The notes under the pieces: generated by a model
Seen by the model: only the letters and a program-made list of their open reading frames with translations
What the model was told of the DNA's origin: nothing
Database searches by the model: none
In this document: positions 43,473-50,829 of the stretch, in pieces
How positions within the stretch are numbered: the stretch's first letter is position 1
How the letters are laid out: every line of letters begins with the position of its first letter
Source: CAVRQM01 sp963723455
GTDB taxonomy: Bacteria > Pseudomonadota > Alphaproteobacteria > Acetobacterales > Acetobacteraceae
Length of the DNA: 64,000 bases
Direction of reading: 5' to 3'
NCBI GenBank assembly: GCA_963723455.1
Contig: CAVRQM010000004.1
Location: 124,001-188,000 of the forward strand
Translations under genes and position numbers: made by a program

Positions 43473-44393
43473 ATGCGGGCTGATCTTCTGCATATCGTGA
43501 CCGCGATCGCCAACCCGATGCGCTGGAGCAGTCGCACCCGGCTGTATCGCGACTTCGAGCGCCACATGCTCGACAGCGGCGTGCATCTGACGGTGGTCGA
43601 GTGCGCCTATGGCGACGCGCCGCACCTGCTGGCCGGCACGCCGGGCGTGCAGCACATCCCGGTACGCGCGCGCTCGATGGTCTGGACCAAGGAGAACCTG
43701 CTCAATCTCGGCGTGGCGCAGTTGCCGGACTGCGCCAAGTACATCGCCTGGATCGACGCCGACATCCGGTTCCGCAACCCGGCCTGGGCCGAGGAGACGG
43801 TGTACGCGCTGCAGCTGCACGACCTGGTGCAGCCGTGGTCGGATTGCTACGACCTCGGCCCGCGCGGCGAGCATGTGCAGCTGCACCGCAGCTTCTGCCG
43901 CCAGTGGCGCGACGGGCAGCCGATTGGTGAATGCTATGGCGTGTTCGCCCATCCCGGTTATGCCTGGGCGGCGACGCGGCAGGCGCTGGAATGGCTCGGC
44001 GGGCTGATCGAGACGGCGGCGCTGGGTGCGGCTGACCATCACATGGCGCTGGCGCTGGCCGGCAAGGTCGAGCGCAGCATCCCGGGCAATCTGACGCAGG
44101 GCTATCGTCGCCCGCTGCTGGCGTGGCAGCAGCGGGCGACGCAGCACATTGCCGGCAATATCGGCAGCGTCGCAGGCACCATCGAGCATCACTGGCACGG
44201 CCAGAAGGCGCGCCGCCGCTATGTCGAGCGCTGGGACGTGCTGGCCGCGCACCGGTTTGACCCCGAGACCGATCTGCGGCGCAATACGCACGGCGTCCTG
44301 GAGCTGGCCGGCAACAAGCCGGAGCTGCGCCGGGCCATGGAGGCGTATTTCCGCCAGCGCGACGAGGACAGCAACAGCATGGAGGCCGCGTGA
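43473..44393 (+). CDS. GT-A-like glycosyltransferase encoded within the phage lysis region
   Basis: 306 residues. YIAWIDADIRFRNPAWAEETV (~residues 88-108) contains the metal-binding DxD motif of GT-A glycosyltransferases, and the N-terminal HIVTAIANPMRWSSRTRLYRDF leads into a Rossmann-like fold. Residues ~180-240 (AADHHMALALAGKVERSIPG) and TIEHHWHGQKARRRY supply acceptor-side helices. It lies between endolysin and holin with a clean leader (GGGAG) and a four-base end overlap, so it is transcribed with the late genes. Sugar modification of fibres or of the host surface is the likeliest role; neither donor nor acceptor is known. Confidence 0.75.
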   Translation: MRADLLHIVTAIANPMRWSSRTRLYRDFERHMLDSGVHLTVVECAYGDAPHLLAGTPGVQHIPVRARSMVWTKENLLNLGVAQLPDCAKYIAWIDADIRFRNPAWAEETVYALQLHDLVQPWSDCYDLGPRGEHVQLHRSFCRQWRDGQPIGECYGVFAHPGYAWAATRQALEWLGGLIETAALGAADHHMALALAGKVERSIPGNLTQGYRRPLLAWQQRATQHIAGNIGSVAGTIEHHWHGQKARRRYVERWDVLAAHRFDPETDLRRNTHGVLELAGNKPELRRAMEAYFRQRDEDSNSMEAA

Positions 44394-44953
44394 TGGGCGC
44401 CCTGATACCGCTGGCGATCTCGCTGGCGCCGGAACTGGGACGCTGGCTGTTCGGCCCGCGCGCCGAGGCGACGACGCAGGCGATGGTGCAGGCCGTGCAG
44501 ACGGTCACCGGCACGTCCGACGAGCAGGCGTCGCAGCAGGTGCTGGCGCGCGATCCGCAGGCGGCGACGCAGCTGCGCGTGCAGCTGGCGCAGATCGCCG
44601 CCGCCGCGGAGGAGGCGGCGCGTCAATCGGACCAGGCGGCGCTCGCCGCGCAGGTCAAGGACGTGGCCGACGCGCGCGCGCAGACGGTCGGGCTGGCGCA
44701 GGCGCGTTCGGCGGTGCAATGGGCCGCGCCGGTGGTTAGCGTCGTGGTGCTGTCAACCTTCGGCGTCGTTATGTGGGCGGCGTTGACACGCGCGCTGCCG
44801 GCGGGATCGGAGACGATCCTGAACATGCTGCTGGGCACCCTTGCGGCGATGGCGACCAGCGTCGTTGCCTATTGGGTAGGCAGCAGCGCCGGAAGTGCGG
44901 CCAAGACCGACATGCTGTTCCGCTCGACGCCGCCGGGCGCAGGACCGATCTGA
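44393..44953 (+). CDS. Holin, GTA-type three-helix family
   Basis: 186 residues. The N-terminus (ALIPLAISLAPELGRWLFG) followed by AVQTVTGTSDEQASQQVLARDPQAATQLRVQLA is the pattern of the 3TM holin family first defined for gene transfer agents. Two C-terminal helices (~residues 106-128 and 140-162) are separated by a short loop; the middle is a charged Ala/Gln helix. It would open the inner membrane to the endolysin. ATG 44393 overlaps the glycosyltransferase TGA by one base. It is the last recognisable gene of the phage cluster. Confidence 0.85.
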   Translation: MGALIPLAISLAPELGRWLFGPRAEATTQAMVQAVQTVTGTSDEQASQQVLARDPQAATQLRVQLAQIAAAAEEAARQSDQAALAAQVKDVADARAQTVGLAQARSAVQWAAPVVSVVVLSTFGVVMWAALTRALPAGSETILNMLLGTLAAMATSVVAYWVGSSAGSAAKTDMLFRSTPPGAGPI

Positions 44954-45076
44954 ACTCGGCGACTCCGAAAGGTGGCGGTTATTTAATGTTGACGCAGGAA
45001 CGGGTTTGCGTATGTGACTGCATGCCGGATCGAGTGACCGACACCGCGGACCGGTGTGCATGGTTCCGAGGCCTGG

Positions 45077-45103
45077 TTGACGCTTCCGCAATGTTACGAT
45101 AAT
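45077..45103 (+). promoter_or_regulatory. Candidate promoter of the MarR gene
   Basis: TTGACG (45077-45082) and GATAAT (45098-45103, five of six consensus bases) are 15 bases apart; TAATGA, at 17 bases, is an alternative -10. It lies in the otherwise empty 205 bases between the holin and MarR genes, about 55 bases before the MarR start. No phage attachment site or terminator was recognised in that gap. Confidence 0.4.
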
Positions 45104-45158
45104 GAGTTAGGGCGTCGAGTTGCGGTGCTGGCTCGGTATCGCTGAAACGGAGTGTATG

Positions 45159-45548
45159 ATGCCGACAATGCCTGCTGCCAACCGCCTGCCGGCGATCATG
45201 CGCGATACCATCGTCGGTCTGGTCCGGCGGGACGGGGCCGATCTTTCGGCACGGCAATTGAGCGTGCTGCTCATCTGCTTCCTCGAAGACGGCCCACACA
45301 CGGTGCGCGGACTGGCGGAACGGCTGAACGTGGCAAAGCCGGCGATCACCCGCGCGCTCGACCGGTTGGAGCAGTTCGACCTGGTGCGTCGCGCGCCCGA
45401 TCCCCGGGACCGCCGCAGCGTCCTGGTCAGCCGGACCGCGCCGGGCGCGGCCTATGTCGCGCATCTGCGCAGTCTGATGCAGGCGGCCGCCCGCGCCTAT
45501 GGCGGCGACCTGCGGCCGGCACTGACCGGTCGCGCCATGTCGGCCTGA
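45159..45548 (+). CDS. MarR-family transcriptional regulator
   Basis: 129 residues with a winged helix-turn-helix: LSARQLSVLLICFLEDGPHTVRGLAERLNVAKPAITRALDRLEQFDLVRR, then the wing DPRDRRSVLVSRT. Short N- and C-terminal helices would make the dimer interface. ATG 45159 is preferred over the ATG three bases earlier because CGGAG is six bases upstream. The length is near the lower end for MarR proteins (about 140). It is the first host-type gene after the phage cluster. Its targets are unknown; no efflux or catabolic gene lies beside it. Confidence 0.88.
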   Translation: MPTMPAANRLPAIMRDTIVGLVRRDGADLSARQLSVLLICFLEDGPHTVRGLAERLNVAKPAITRALDRLEQFDLVRRAPDPRDRRSVLVSRTAPGAAYVAHLRSLMQAAARAYGGDLRPALTGRAMSA

Positions 45549-45669
45549 CGCCGCGACGGCCTGACCCGCTTCGACCCGACCCACGGCGGCCATCCCCGCC
45601 CGGGCCGGGCCCGCAACTTCCCTGCGCGCAGCGGCGTTTCTGCGGCCGCAAGCAGGGGAGTGCGATCAC

Positions 45670-46005
45670 ATGGCATCCGTCAAGTCAGCCGCCGGCCCCG
45701 GCAACCCGCTCGATCCCTCCGCCGACTATGAGGAGCGCATCCGGCGTCGCGCCTATCACCTTTGGGAAGACGACGGCCGGCCGCACGGCCGCGACGCAGA
45801 GTTCTGGGAGCGGGCGCGCGAACTGGAGGCGATCCGGTCCAATCCAACTGCCGGGGAACTGCCGATCGCTACGCAGGATCGACCGGATGAGGCCGCGCTG
45901 GAGGACAATCTCGGCGAGTTCCCTGATCGCTTGGCCGACCAGGGCGAGCATCGGGTGGCGCCCATGACCCGGCCGCAGGCGCGTGCCGCCGGCAAGGGTC
46001 GCTGA
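45670..46005 (+). CDS. DUF2934-family protein
   Basis: 111 residues. The N-terminal half has YEERIRRRAYHLWEDDGRPHGRDAEFWERA, the DUF2934 signature with its conserved Arg, Trp and Gly-Arg-Pro. The rest is acidic and unstructured, ending in a basic tail (RPQARAAGKGR). DUF2934 proteins are small cytoplasmic proteins of unknown role common in alphaproteobacteria, often near stress genes, as is seen here with CsbD and His-rich small proteins to the right. Alone on its strand, convergent with the second Hint gene. Confidence 0.85.
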   Translation: MASVKSAAGPGNPLDPSADYEERIRRRAYHLWEDDGRPHGRDAEFWERARELEAIRSNPTAGELPIATQDRPDEAALEDNLGEFPDRLADQGEHRVAPMTRPQARAAGKGR

Positions 46006-46042
46006 TCGCAAGCACGCGTCCCGCAGCGTTGCCTTCCCGCAT

Positions 46043-46063
46043 CGGGCGACCGCGTGTCGCCCG
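46043..46063. terminator. Candidate bidirectional hairpin between DUF2934 and Hint genes
   Basis: CGGGCGAC, loop CGCGT, GTCGCCCG: a perfect 8-bp stem in the 138-base gap between two convergent genes. No clear T-tract follows on either strand, so intrinsic termination would be weak. Confidence 0.45.
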
Positions 46064-46143
46064 GCTTGCGTCTCGTCGTCACCGGCGCTTCGAGCCGGCC
46101 ACTTGCTGTCCGATCGGCGTGCGACGGCCCGCTGATCGCATCT

Positions 46144-48702
46144 TCAGTCCGATCGCACGCTCACTGACCTGACGTGGCCTGTCCGAATCCCGGGCAATGT
46201 CGCCTCGAACGCGCAATTGCCATCGCGCAGCCCGGCGCGCGCCAGATCCGGCCGCCACAGATTTGCGACCACCCGGCCGACGACGGACCCGTCCGCCAGG
46301 ATCTCCAGCCGCACCGCTCTGGACGGCAACGCCGCGTCGATCGCCCAACCCTCCAGCCGCAAGCCCCGGGCGCTCAGTTCCGCCACGTCGAGACTGGCCC
46401 GCGCGAACGTGGTGCGCTGCGTGCGGCCTGGTGCGGGCTGCAAGCCGAGCGCCTGACGCACGGCCTCCAGCGCCTCGCCCTGTTCCAGACGCGGGCAACA
46501 CGCCTCGTTCGCCGGCGCTGGCGAGCCCAGCGCGGTCTGGAACAGCGCGCGCCGCTCCGCACCGTCGGCCAGAAAACTCTCCGCGGCGACGCCTTCGGCC
46601 AGCAGCAGGTCATGGCTGTCGAGCTCGACATGGAAATAGGTGACATCGGAGCAGGGGTCCTCGACGACGATCCGGCCGCCATCCACCAGCGCCACCGCCG
46701 GCACCAGGCGCAGCCCCAGCAGCGTCGGCAGCGCCAGCGCGTGCTGCGGCGACAGCAGCAGATCGCGCAACGGCGCGCCTGCCCCCAGCGCGCCGGCGCG
46801 GATGCGGATCGGGCGCAATTGACGCTCACCCCGCAACATAGCGGCGGCGCAGCGCCGCCGTCCGATCCAGCGCACCCGGCGGGCCGCGCCCGAGGCGGTC
46901 AGCACCCTGTCGCCGATCGCCAGCGCCTCGACCGCCACCTCGCCGGCAGGCGTGCGCAGCCTTGTGCCCCGGCAGAAGCATGGGACGACGCTGATCCGGC
47001 TGCCGCCCAGCCCGTCCGCGGCGACGCTGAACTGCGCCAGACCGGGGTCCAGCCCGGCGGCAAGCGCGATGTCCAGCGTGCCCTGCGCTCCGAGGTCCAG
47101 CACCCCGATGCCCGATCCGGACGCTGGCGGCGTCCAGGCTGCCCGGGTCAGCGTGCATGAGGCGATGTCGATCGCATCGCCGACCCCGAAACCGGTGATC
47201 GTGGCGGCGCAGCCCGCCGCCGAACCGAACAGCTCCAGCGTGTCGCCCTGCTCTCCGAGCGCGCCTTGCCCCGACCCGCCTTGCCCCGACCCGCCTTGCC
47301 CCGATCCGCCTTGCCCTGGCCCGGCGTTGAACGCGATCTGCTGGCCCGATGCCACGCCATACGGAAGGTACAGCTCGCCGCCGGACGCCACCTGCATCAG
47401 TCCCGCGCCGGAGACGCTGCCGTAGATCGCCAGCACGCCGCCGCTGGCGGTCAGCACCCCGTCATTGACCACCGGCTCGCGCAGCGAGCCGTAGCCGGCG
47501 ACGCGCCCCGCGGCCGCGATGCCGATGCTTCCGCCGGGTCCGGGCAGGCCGCCTACGGCGACTGCGCCGCCGCTGTCCACCCGGATCGTCGCTCCGGTCA
47601 GCGCCAGGTCCGGCGTCTCGACCAGCCCGCCATCGGCCACCCACAACGTCCCGCCGCCCAGGGTCGTCGTGCCCGTCGCCTGCAACACCGCCCCGCTTGC
47701 GGCGACCTGCAAGGTGCCCGCCACCAGGGTTGCGGACCCGGCCGCGACCGCGCTCCCGGCGGTCAGCAGCAGGGCATCCGACGCCCCGGCGCCCACGACC
47801 AGCGCGCCGACATCGAAGCGGCCGGCCAGCGCCACCAGCCCGGTGACCTCCAGGCTCGCCGCGTCGCCATCGCCGGCCAGCGCCAGCACCGACGCCTGGC
47901 CGCCGGCCACCGTCACCCCGTCCGCGCGCCCCGGAGCGATTCCCACCCCGCCGGTCCAGGCGGTGGCGTCGCTCCACCGGCCGCTGCCGCCGCCGTTCCA
48001 GACGAACGCATTGCCCCCCGGGCTGCCGGCCGGCGCCGGGCTGACGACGGACGGCATCGCCGGTCCCAGCAGGATCCGCGTGCCGTCGATCGCGTCCGGC
48101 ACGGCGAAGGCGACGCAGCCCGCGGCGGTCACATCGGCCAGCGCCAGCGTGGCGACGGTCGCGCCGTCGTCGCGCAGCGTCAGGCTGCCGCCGCCGCTGC
48201 CGACCGCCAGGACGGCGTCGGTGATCGTGCCAGAGACGATGTCGAGCGCGTCGCCCGCGCCGAAGCCAGCCAACGCGCCTTGCATCTGCGAAAGGTCGAG
48301 GGCGGCCAGCTGCAGGGTGCCGCCCGCGCCGCCGAAACACGCGACCACCGACGCGTCGATCGCGCCCGCGGCATAGAGCGTGGCGTTCGCGGCGATCGCC
48401 AGCGTGCCCGCGGGCGCGCCAATGACCGATCCCGCTGCCGCCCCGGCCCCGGCGCCGGGCCCGGAGATGTTCCCGAAGACGCTGAGCCAGCCGCCCGCCG
48501 CTTCGGTCAGCGCAGCGCCCGCGCCCAGCGTGACGGCGCTGCTGATGATGCCGCTCTGCATCAGCGTCTGTCCGGCGCCGATTGCCAGCGTGCCGGCGGC
48601 ATCGAACGCGATGCCGCCGGGCGGCAGGACGGCGGATTGCGGATCCGGGGTGACGGCCCGGTGCGCTGCCCGGTGCGCGGCCCTGCCGTCGCGACGCTGC
48701 AT
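46144..48702 (-). CDS. Hint-domain protein 2 with GQGGS repeat
   Basis: 852 residues, with AGGAA seven bases before the ATG. The N-terminal ~540 residues are a Gly/Ala/Val-rich beta-repeat region with phrases such as ATLYAAGAIDASVV; near residue 460-480 a GQGGS unit is repeated in tandem. The Hint domain begins near 570 with CFCRGTRLRTPAGE and continues through LAIGDRVLTASG and SPQHALAL, with a ~140-residue tail in which RALFQTALGSP is visible. The layout repeats that of the protein at 13125-15956, although the N-terminal halves differ. Surface display and possible self-cleavage at Cys are inferences from the family. Confidence 0.88.
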   Translation of the reverse strand: MQRRDGRAAHRAAHRAVTPDPQSAVLPPGGIAFDAAGTLAIGAGQTLMQSGIISSAVTLGAGAALTEAAGGWLSVFGNISGPGAGAGAAAGSVIGAPAGTLAIAANATLYAAGAIDASVVACFGGAGGTLQLAALDLSQMQGALAGFGAGDALDIVSGTITDAVLAVGSGGGSLTLRDDGATVATLALADVTAAGCVAFAVPDAIDGTRILLGPAMPSVVSPAPAGSPGGNAFVWNGGGSGRWSDATAWTGGVGIAPGRADGVTVAGGQASVLALAGDGDAASLEVTGLVALAGRFDVGALVVGAGASDALLLTAGSAVAAGSATLVAGTLQVAASGAVLQATGTTTLGGGTLWVADGGLVETPDLALTGATIRVDSGGAVAVGGLPGPGGSIGIAAAGRVAGYGSLREPVVNDGVLTASGGVLAIYGSVSGAGLMQVASGGELYLPYGVASGQQIAFNAGPGQGGSGQGGSGQGGSGQGALGEQGDTLELFGSAAGCAATITGFGVGDAIDIASCTLTRAAWTPPASGSGIGVLDLGAQGTLDIALAAGLDPGLAQFSVAADGLGGSRISVVPCFCRGTRLRTPAGEVAVEALAIGDRVLTASGAARRVRWIGRRRCAAAMLRGERQLRPIRIRAGALGAGAPLRDLLLSPQHALALPTLLGLRLVPAVALVDGGRIVVEDPCSDVTYFHVELDSHDLLLAEGVAAESFLADGAERRALFQTALGSPAPANEACCPRLEQGEALEAVRQALGLQPAPGRTQRTTFARASLDVAELSARGLRLEGWAIDAALPSRAVRLEILADGSVVGRVVANLWRPDLARAGLRDGNCAFEATLPGIRTGHVRSVSVRSD
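47264..47323 (-). repeat. Four tandem 15-bp units encoding a GQGGS repeat
   Basis: Unit CCTTGCCCCGACCCG (plus strand) occurs at 47264-47278 and 47279-47293 without change, then at 47294 with one substitution and at 47309 with a few. In the minus-strand gene it encodes the flexible linker between the beta-repeat region and the Hint domain. A site of this kind can gain or lose units by slippage without breaking the frame. Confidence 0.85.
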
Positions 48703-48776
48703 GTCGCGGTTCCTTGCGCGGACGTCCCGCAGCGAGCGGCGCCGCGAGCTTGCTCAGACTGTCCGGCCGGAATGAA

Positions 48777-48810
48777 GAAAGGGCGAACGGATCGCTCCGC
48801 TCGCCCTTTC
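48777..48810 (-). terminator. Rho-independent terminator of the His/Ala/Lys-rich gene
   Basis: Arms 48777-48791 and 48796-48810 pair over 15 positions with one mismatch around a TCGC loop. On the minus strand the hairpin is followed by a T-rich run (CTTTCTTCATT). It lies 25 bases after the stop of the small gene and ahead of the Hint gene, so it separates the two. Confidence 0.75.
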
Positions 48811-48834
48811 CGGCGCGTCTGAACCCTGCCGCGA

Positions 48835-49047
48835 TCAGGACTTCGCGGAGGTGCCCTTGGCGGCGCTGCTCTTGGAATGCGCCGTGGTCGAATGGCCGTG
48901 CGCCGCGGTCGAGGCCTCGTGCGCGGACTTGCTGTGCGTCTCGGCGGCCGCGTGGTCGCCCTTGCCGTGATGTTCGGCCGCGGTCCGGTGCGCCTTCGCC
49001 GCCTTCTCGTGGTGCTCGGCGGCCGTCGTGTGTGCCTGTGTGGGCAT
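48835..49047 (-). CDS. Small Ala/His/Lys-rich protein
   Basis: 70 residues, very low complexity: about two thirds Ala, His, Lys, Ser and Thr, with repeated AAEHHEKAAKAHRTAAEHH-type units and no Cys, Trp or Phe. ATAGGAA precedes the ATG, and an intrinsic terminator follows. Similar short proteins are found in many alphaproteobacteria and are usually annotated as hypothetical; a role in stress tolerance or nucleic acid or metal binding is only suggested by composition. The regular spacing of His and Lys implies an amphipathic helix. Confidence 0.7.
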   Translation of the reverse strand: MPTQAHTTAAEHHEKAAKAHRTAAEHHGKGDHAAAETHSKSAHEASTAAHGHSTTAHSKSSAAKGTSAKS

Positions 49048-49215
49048 CGGTGTTCCTATCCATATTGCTTTTGTTTTGCACGCCCCGGCCGCAGCTGGCG
49101 ACCGGACATGAGGACAACGGTTGCATGCCGTCTTCGTTCCCGGAGCGGCGGTATCGGGAACTTTACCCGGGCTGCCGCGTCAGGCCGGCACACTCAACCG
49201 AATACGGAGCCCGAT

Positions 49216-49521
49216 ATGGACCAGGACAGGATCACCGGCGCCGCCAGCGAGCTGAAGGGCCAGGTCAAGGAAGGCATCGGCAACCTGACCGGCGACAGCA
49301 AGACTCAGGCCGAGGGCTACGCCGACCAGCTCAGCGGCGCGACCCGGCGCACCATCGGCCAGGCGCGCGACACATTGCGCGACGCGGCGGACACGCTGCA
49401 GGACCAGGCCGGCTCGATAGGGGAGTACATCGACGAGACCATCCACGAGCGCCCGCTGACCGCGCTGCTGGCTGCCGGCGCGATCGGCTACGTGCTCAGC
49501 CTGCTGATCCATCGCCGCTGA
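49216..49521 (+). CDS. CsbD-family protein with C-terminal membrane helix
   Basis: 101 residues. The start, MDQDRITGAASELKGQVKEG followed by IGNLTGDSKTQAEG, is the CsbD signature. The C-terminal part resembles ElaB/YqjD proteins: a helix of ~30 residues, then ERPLTALLAAGAIGYVLSLL, a membrane anchor, ending HRR. CsbD proteins accumulate under stress and in stationary phase; the anchor suggests it is held at the inner membrane. CGGAG lies before the ATG at 49216. Convergent with peroxiredoxin, separated by a strong hairpin. Confidence 0.88.
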   Translation: MDQDRITGAASELKGQVKEGIGNLTGDSKTQAEGYADQLSGATRRTIGQARDTLRDAADTLQDQAGSIGEYIDETIHERPLTALLAAGAIGYVLSLLIHRR

Positions 49522-49529
49522 TTGCAGAC

Positions 49530-49560
49530 CTGGCCCCGGACGACGCTTATCCGGGGCCAG
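49530..49560. terminator. Bidirectional hairpin between CsbD and peroxiredoxin genes
   Basis: CTGGCCCCGGA and TCCGGGGCCAG form a perfect 11-bp stem around a nine-base loop. It fills the space between two convergent genes, nine bases after one stop and 13 before the other. Neither side has a good T-tract. Confidence 0.65.
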
Positions 49561-49573
49561 TGGCGCGTCGCGG

Positions 49574-50059
49574 CTACAGCAGGGCGAGGATCGCCTCCGC
49601 CCGGCTGACATCGAAATCGCCGGGCTGTTCCACTGCAAGGTGGGTGACGCGGCCATCGTCAGCGATCAGCGCGAAGCGCTGCGCCCGGATGCCCAATCCG
49701 CGCCCCATCAGGTCCAGCTCCAGCCCCAGCGCACGGGTGAACGCACCCGACCCGTCGGCGAGCATGACGATGGCGTCCCCCACCCCCTGCTCGCGCGCCC
49801 AGGCGGCCAGCACGAACGGGTCGTTGACCGCCATGCAGACGACGGTGTCCACGCCCTTGGCGTGGATCTGACCGACATTCTGGACGAATCCCGGCAGGTG
49901 CTTGGCGCTGCATGTCGGCGTGAACGCGCCCGGCACGGCGAACATGACGACCTTCTTGCCCCGGAACAGCTCGTCGGTGGTCACCTCCTTCGGGCCGTCC
50001 GGGGTCGCGGTCATCAGCTTCATCGACGGGATCGCGTCGCCAACCTTGATGGTGCTCAT
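49574..50059 (-). CDS. Peroxiredoxin, Prx5-like (glutaredoxin- or thioredoxin-dependent)
   Basis: 161 residues. The peroxidatic cysteine is in VPGAFTPTCSAKHLPGF (~residues 45-60). VDTVVCMAVNDPFVLAAWARE and the following LADGSGAFTRALGLELD are diagnostic of the Prx5 group, as is GIRAQRFALIADDGRV. It reduces hydrogen peroxide and alkyl peroxides in the cytoplasm. The ATG at 50059 (MSTIKVGDAIP) is the usual family start, giving normal length; an in-frame start further upstream would add unrelated residues. It is divergent from the yqgE gene. Confidence 0.93.
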   Translation of the reverse strand: MSTIKVGDAIPSMKLMTATPDGPKEVTTDELFRGKKVVMFAVPGAFTPTCSAKHLPGFVQNVGQIHAKGVDTVVCMAVNDPFVLAAWAREQGVGDAIVMLADGSGAFTRALGLELDLMGRGLGIRAQRFALIADDGRVTHLAVEQPGDFDVSRAEAILALL

Positions 50060-50246
50060 GGATCGCTCACTGGCTGTTGCAGAGTCGTCTCGCATCGCCG
50101 GTTGCCTTGACTGGGTCGGCCCACCGGGCGGCACGCGAAGCCGCCGTCCTACAGGACCAGGCCGCGCAAGTCACACCCGCCATCCCCTGGCGCGGCGGCG
50201 CGAGGCGGCGCTTGCACCACGGGCAGGACGATCCATCATAGGCATC

Positions 50247-50816
50247 ATGCCAGACGCGTCCGCATTCCTCACCGGCCAGCTGCTGCTCGCCATGCCGCAC
50301 ATGACCGACGAGCGCTTCGCCAGCAGCGTGATCTATCTGTGCGCCCATACGCCCGAGGGCGCGATGGGCCTGGTGGTGAACCGCCCGCTGGCCGAGCCGA
50401 GCTTCGCCGACATGCTGCGCCAGCTCTCGGTCGATCCGCTGCCCCCTGCGCGCACCATCCGCCTGTGCGCCGGCGGCCCGGTCGAGCACGCCCGCGGCTT
50501 CGTCCTGCACACCGCCGACTGGACCACCGAGGGCACGCTGCGGGTCGATGATCGGCTGGCGCTGACGGCCAACCTGGACATTCTGAAGGCGCTGGCCAGC
50601 GGCGGCGGGCCGGAGCGCGGCATCCTGGCGCTGGGCTATGCCGGGTGGGGTCCGGGCCAGCTCGATGTCGAGATGCAGGAGAACGCCTGGCTCAGCGCTC
50701 CGCTGCGCGATCCCGACCTGATCCTGGGCGATGACCACGCCGATATGTGGCGGCGAGTCCTCGCCTCGATGCGGATCGACCCGCTGCTGCTGTCCAGCGT
50801 CGCCGGCCACGCCTGA
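50247..50816 (+). CDS. yqgE: YqgE/AlgH-family protein
   Basis: 189 residues. The start FLTGQLLLAMPHMTDERFASSVIYLCAH and EGAMGLVVNRPL are the family signature, followed by CAGGPVEHARGFVLH and LALGYAGWGPGQLDVEMQENAWL. YqgE proteins are conserved cytoplasmic proteins of unknown biochemical function, in some species linked to the yqgF locus or to gene regulation (AlgH). The ATG at 50247 gives the normal length. It converges with the HAD phosphatase gene, 13 bases apart. Confidence 0.95.
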   Translation: MPDASAFLTGQLLLAMPHMTDERFASSVIYLCAHTPEGAMGLVVNRPLAEPSFADMLRQLSVDPLPPARTIRLCAGGPVEHARGFVLHTADWTTEGTLRVDDRLALTANLDILKALASGGGPERGILALGYAGWGPGQLDVEMQENAWLSAPLRDPDLILGDDHADMWRRVLASMRIDPLLLSSVAGHA

Positions 50817-50829
50817 CCGAAGCGGCCCG

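Larger units (their letters stand above)
19941..44953 (+). mobile_element. Contractile-tailed phage structural cluster (prophage remnant or GTA-like element)
   Basis: About 28 tightly packed same-strand genes running packaging, head, connector, sheath, tube, chaperone, tape measure, baseplate, fibres, lysis. The order is that of P2/Mu-like myophages. Seen: all parts for a DNA-filled particle with a contractile tail and for release. Not seen: integrase, excisionase, replication, recombination or a recognised small terminase gene, nor direct repeats at the ends. The only regulator nearby is the XRE/DUF6362 pair at 16.9-18.1 kb. Limits given are those of recognisable phage genes; true ends may extend to the XRE gene on the left or MarR gene on the right. 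Confidence 0.85.

Noticed and set aside
45077..46063. Right-hand attachment site or tRNA at the end of the phage cluster
   Set aside because: No tRNA-like cloverleaf and no repeat shared with the left side was found by reading.
47264..47323. Short tandem repeats as a CRISPR array
   Set aside because: Units are 15 bp, directly adjacent and in frame within a gene; no spacers.
47266..48822. Plus-strand frame of about 520 codons opposite Hint protein 2
   Set aside because: Arg-rich shadow; the minus strand carries Hint motifs, ribosome site and terminator on the correct side.
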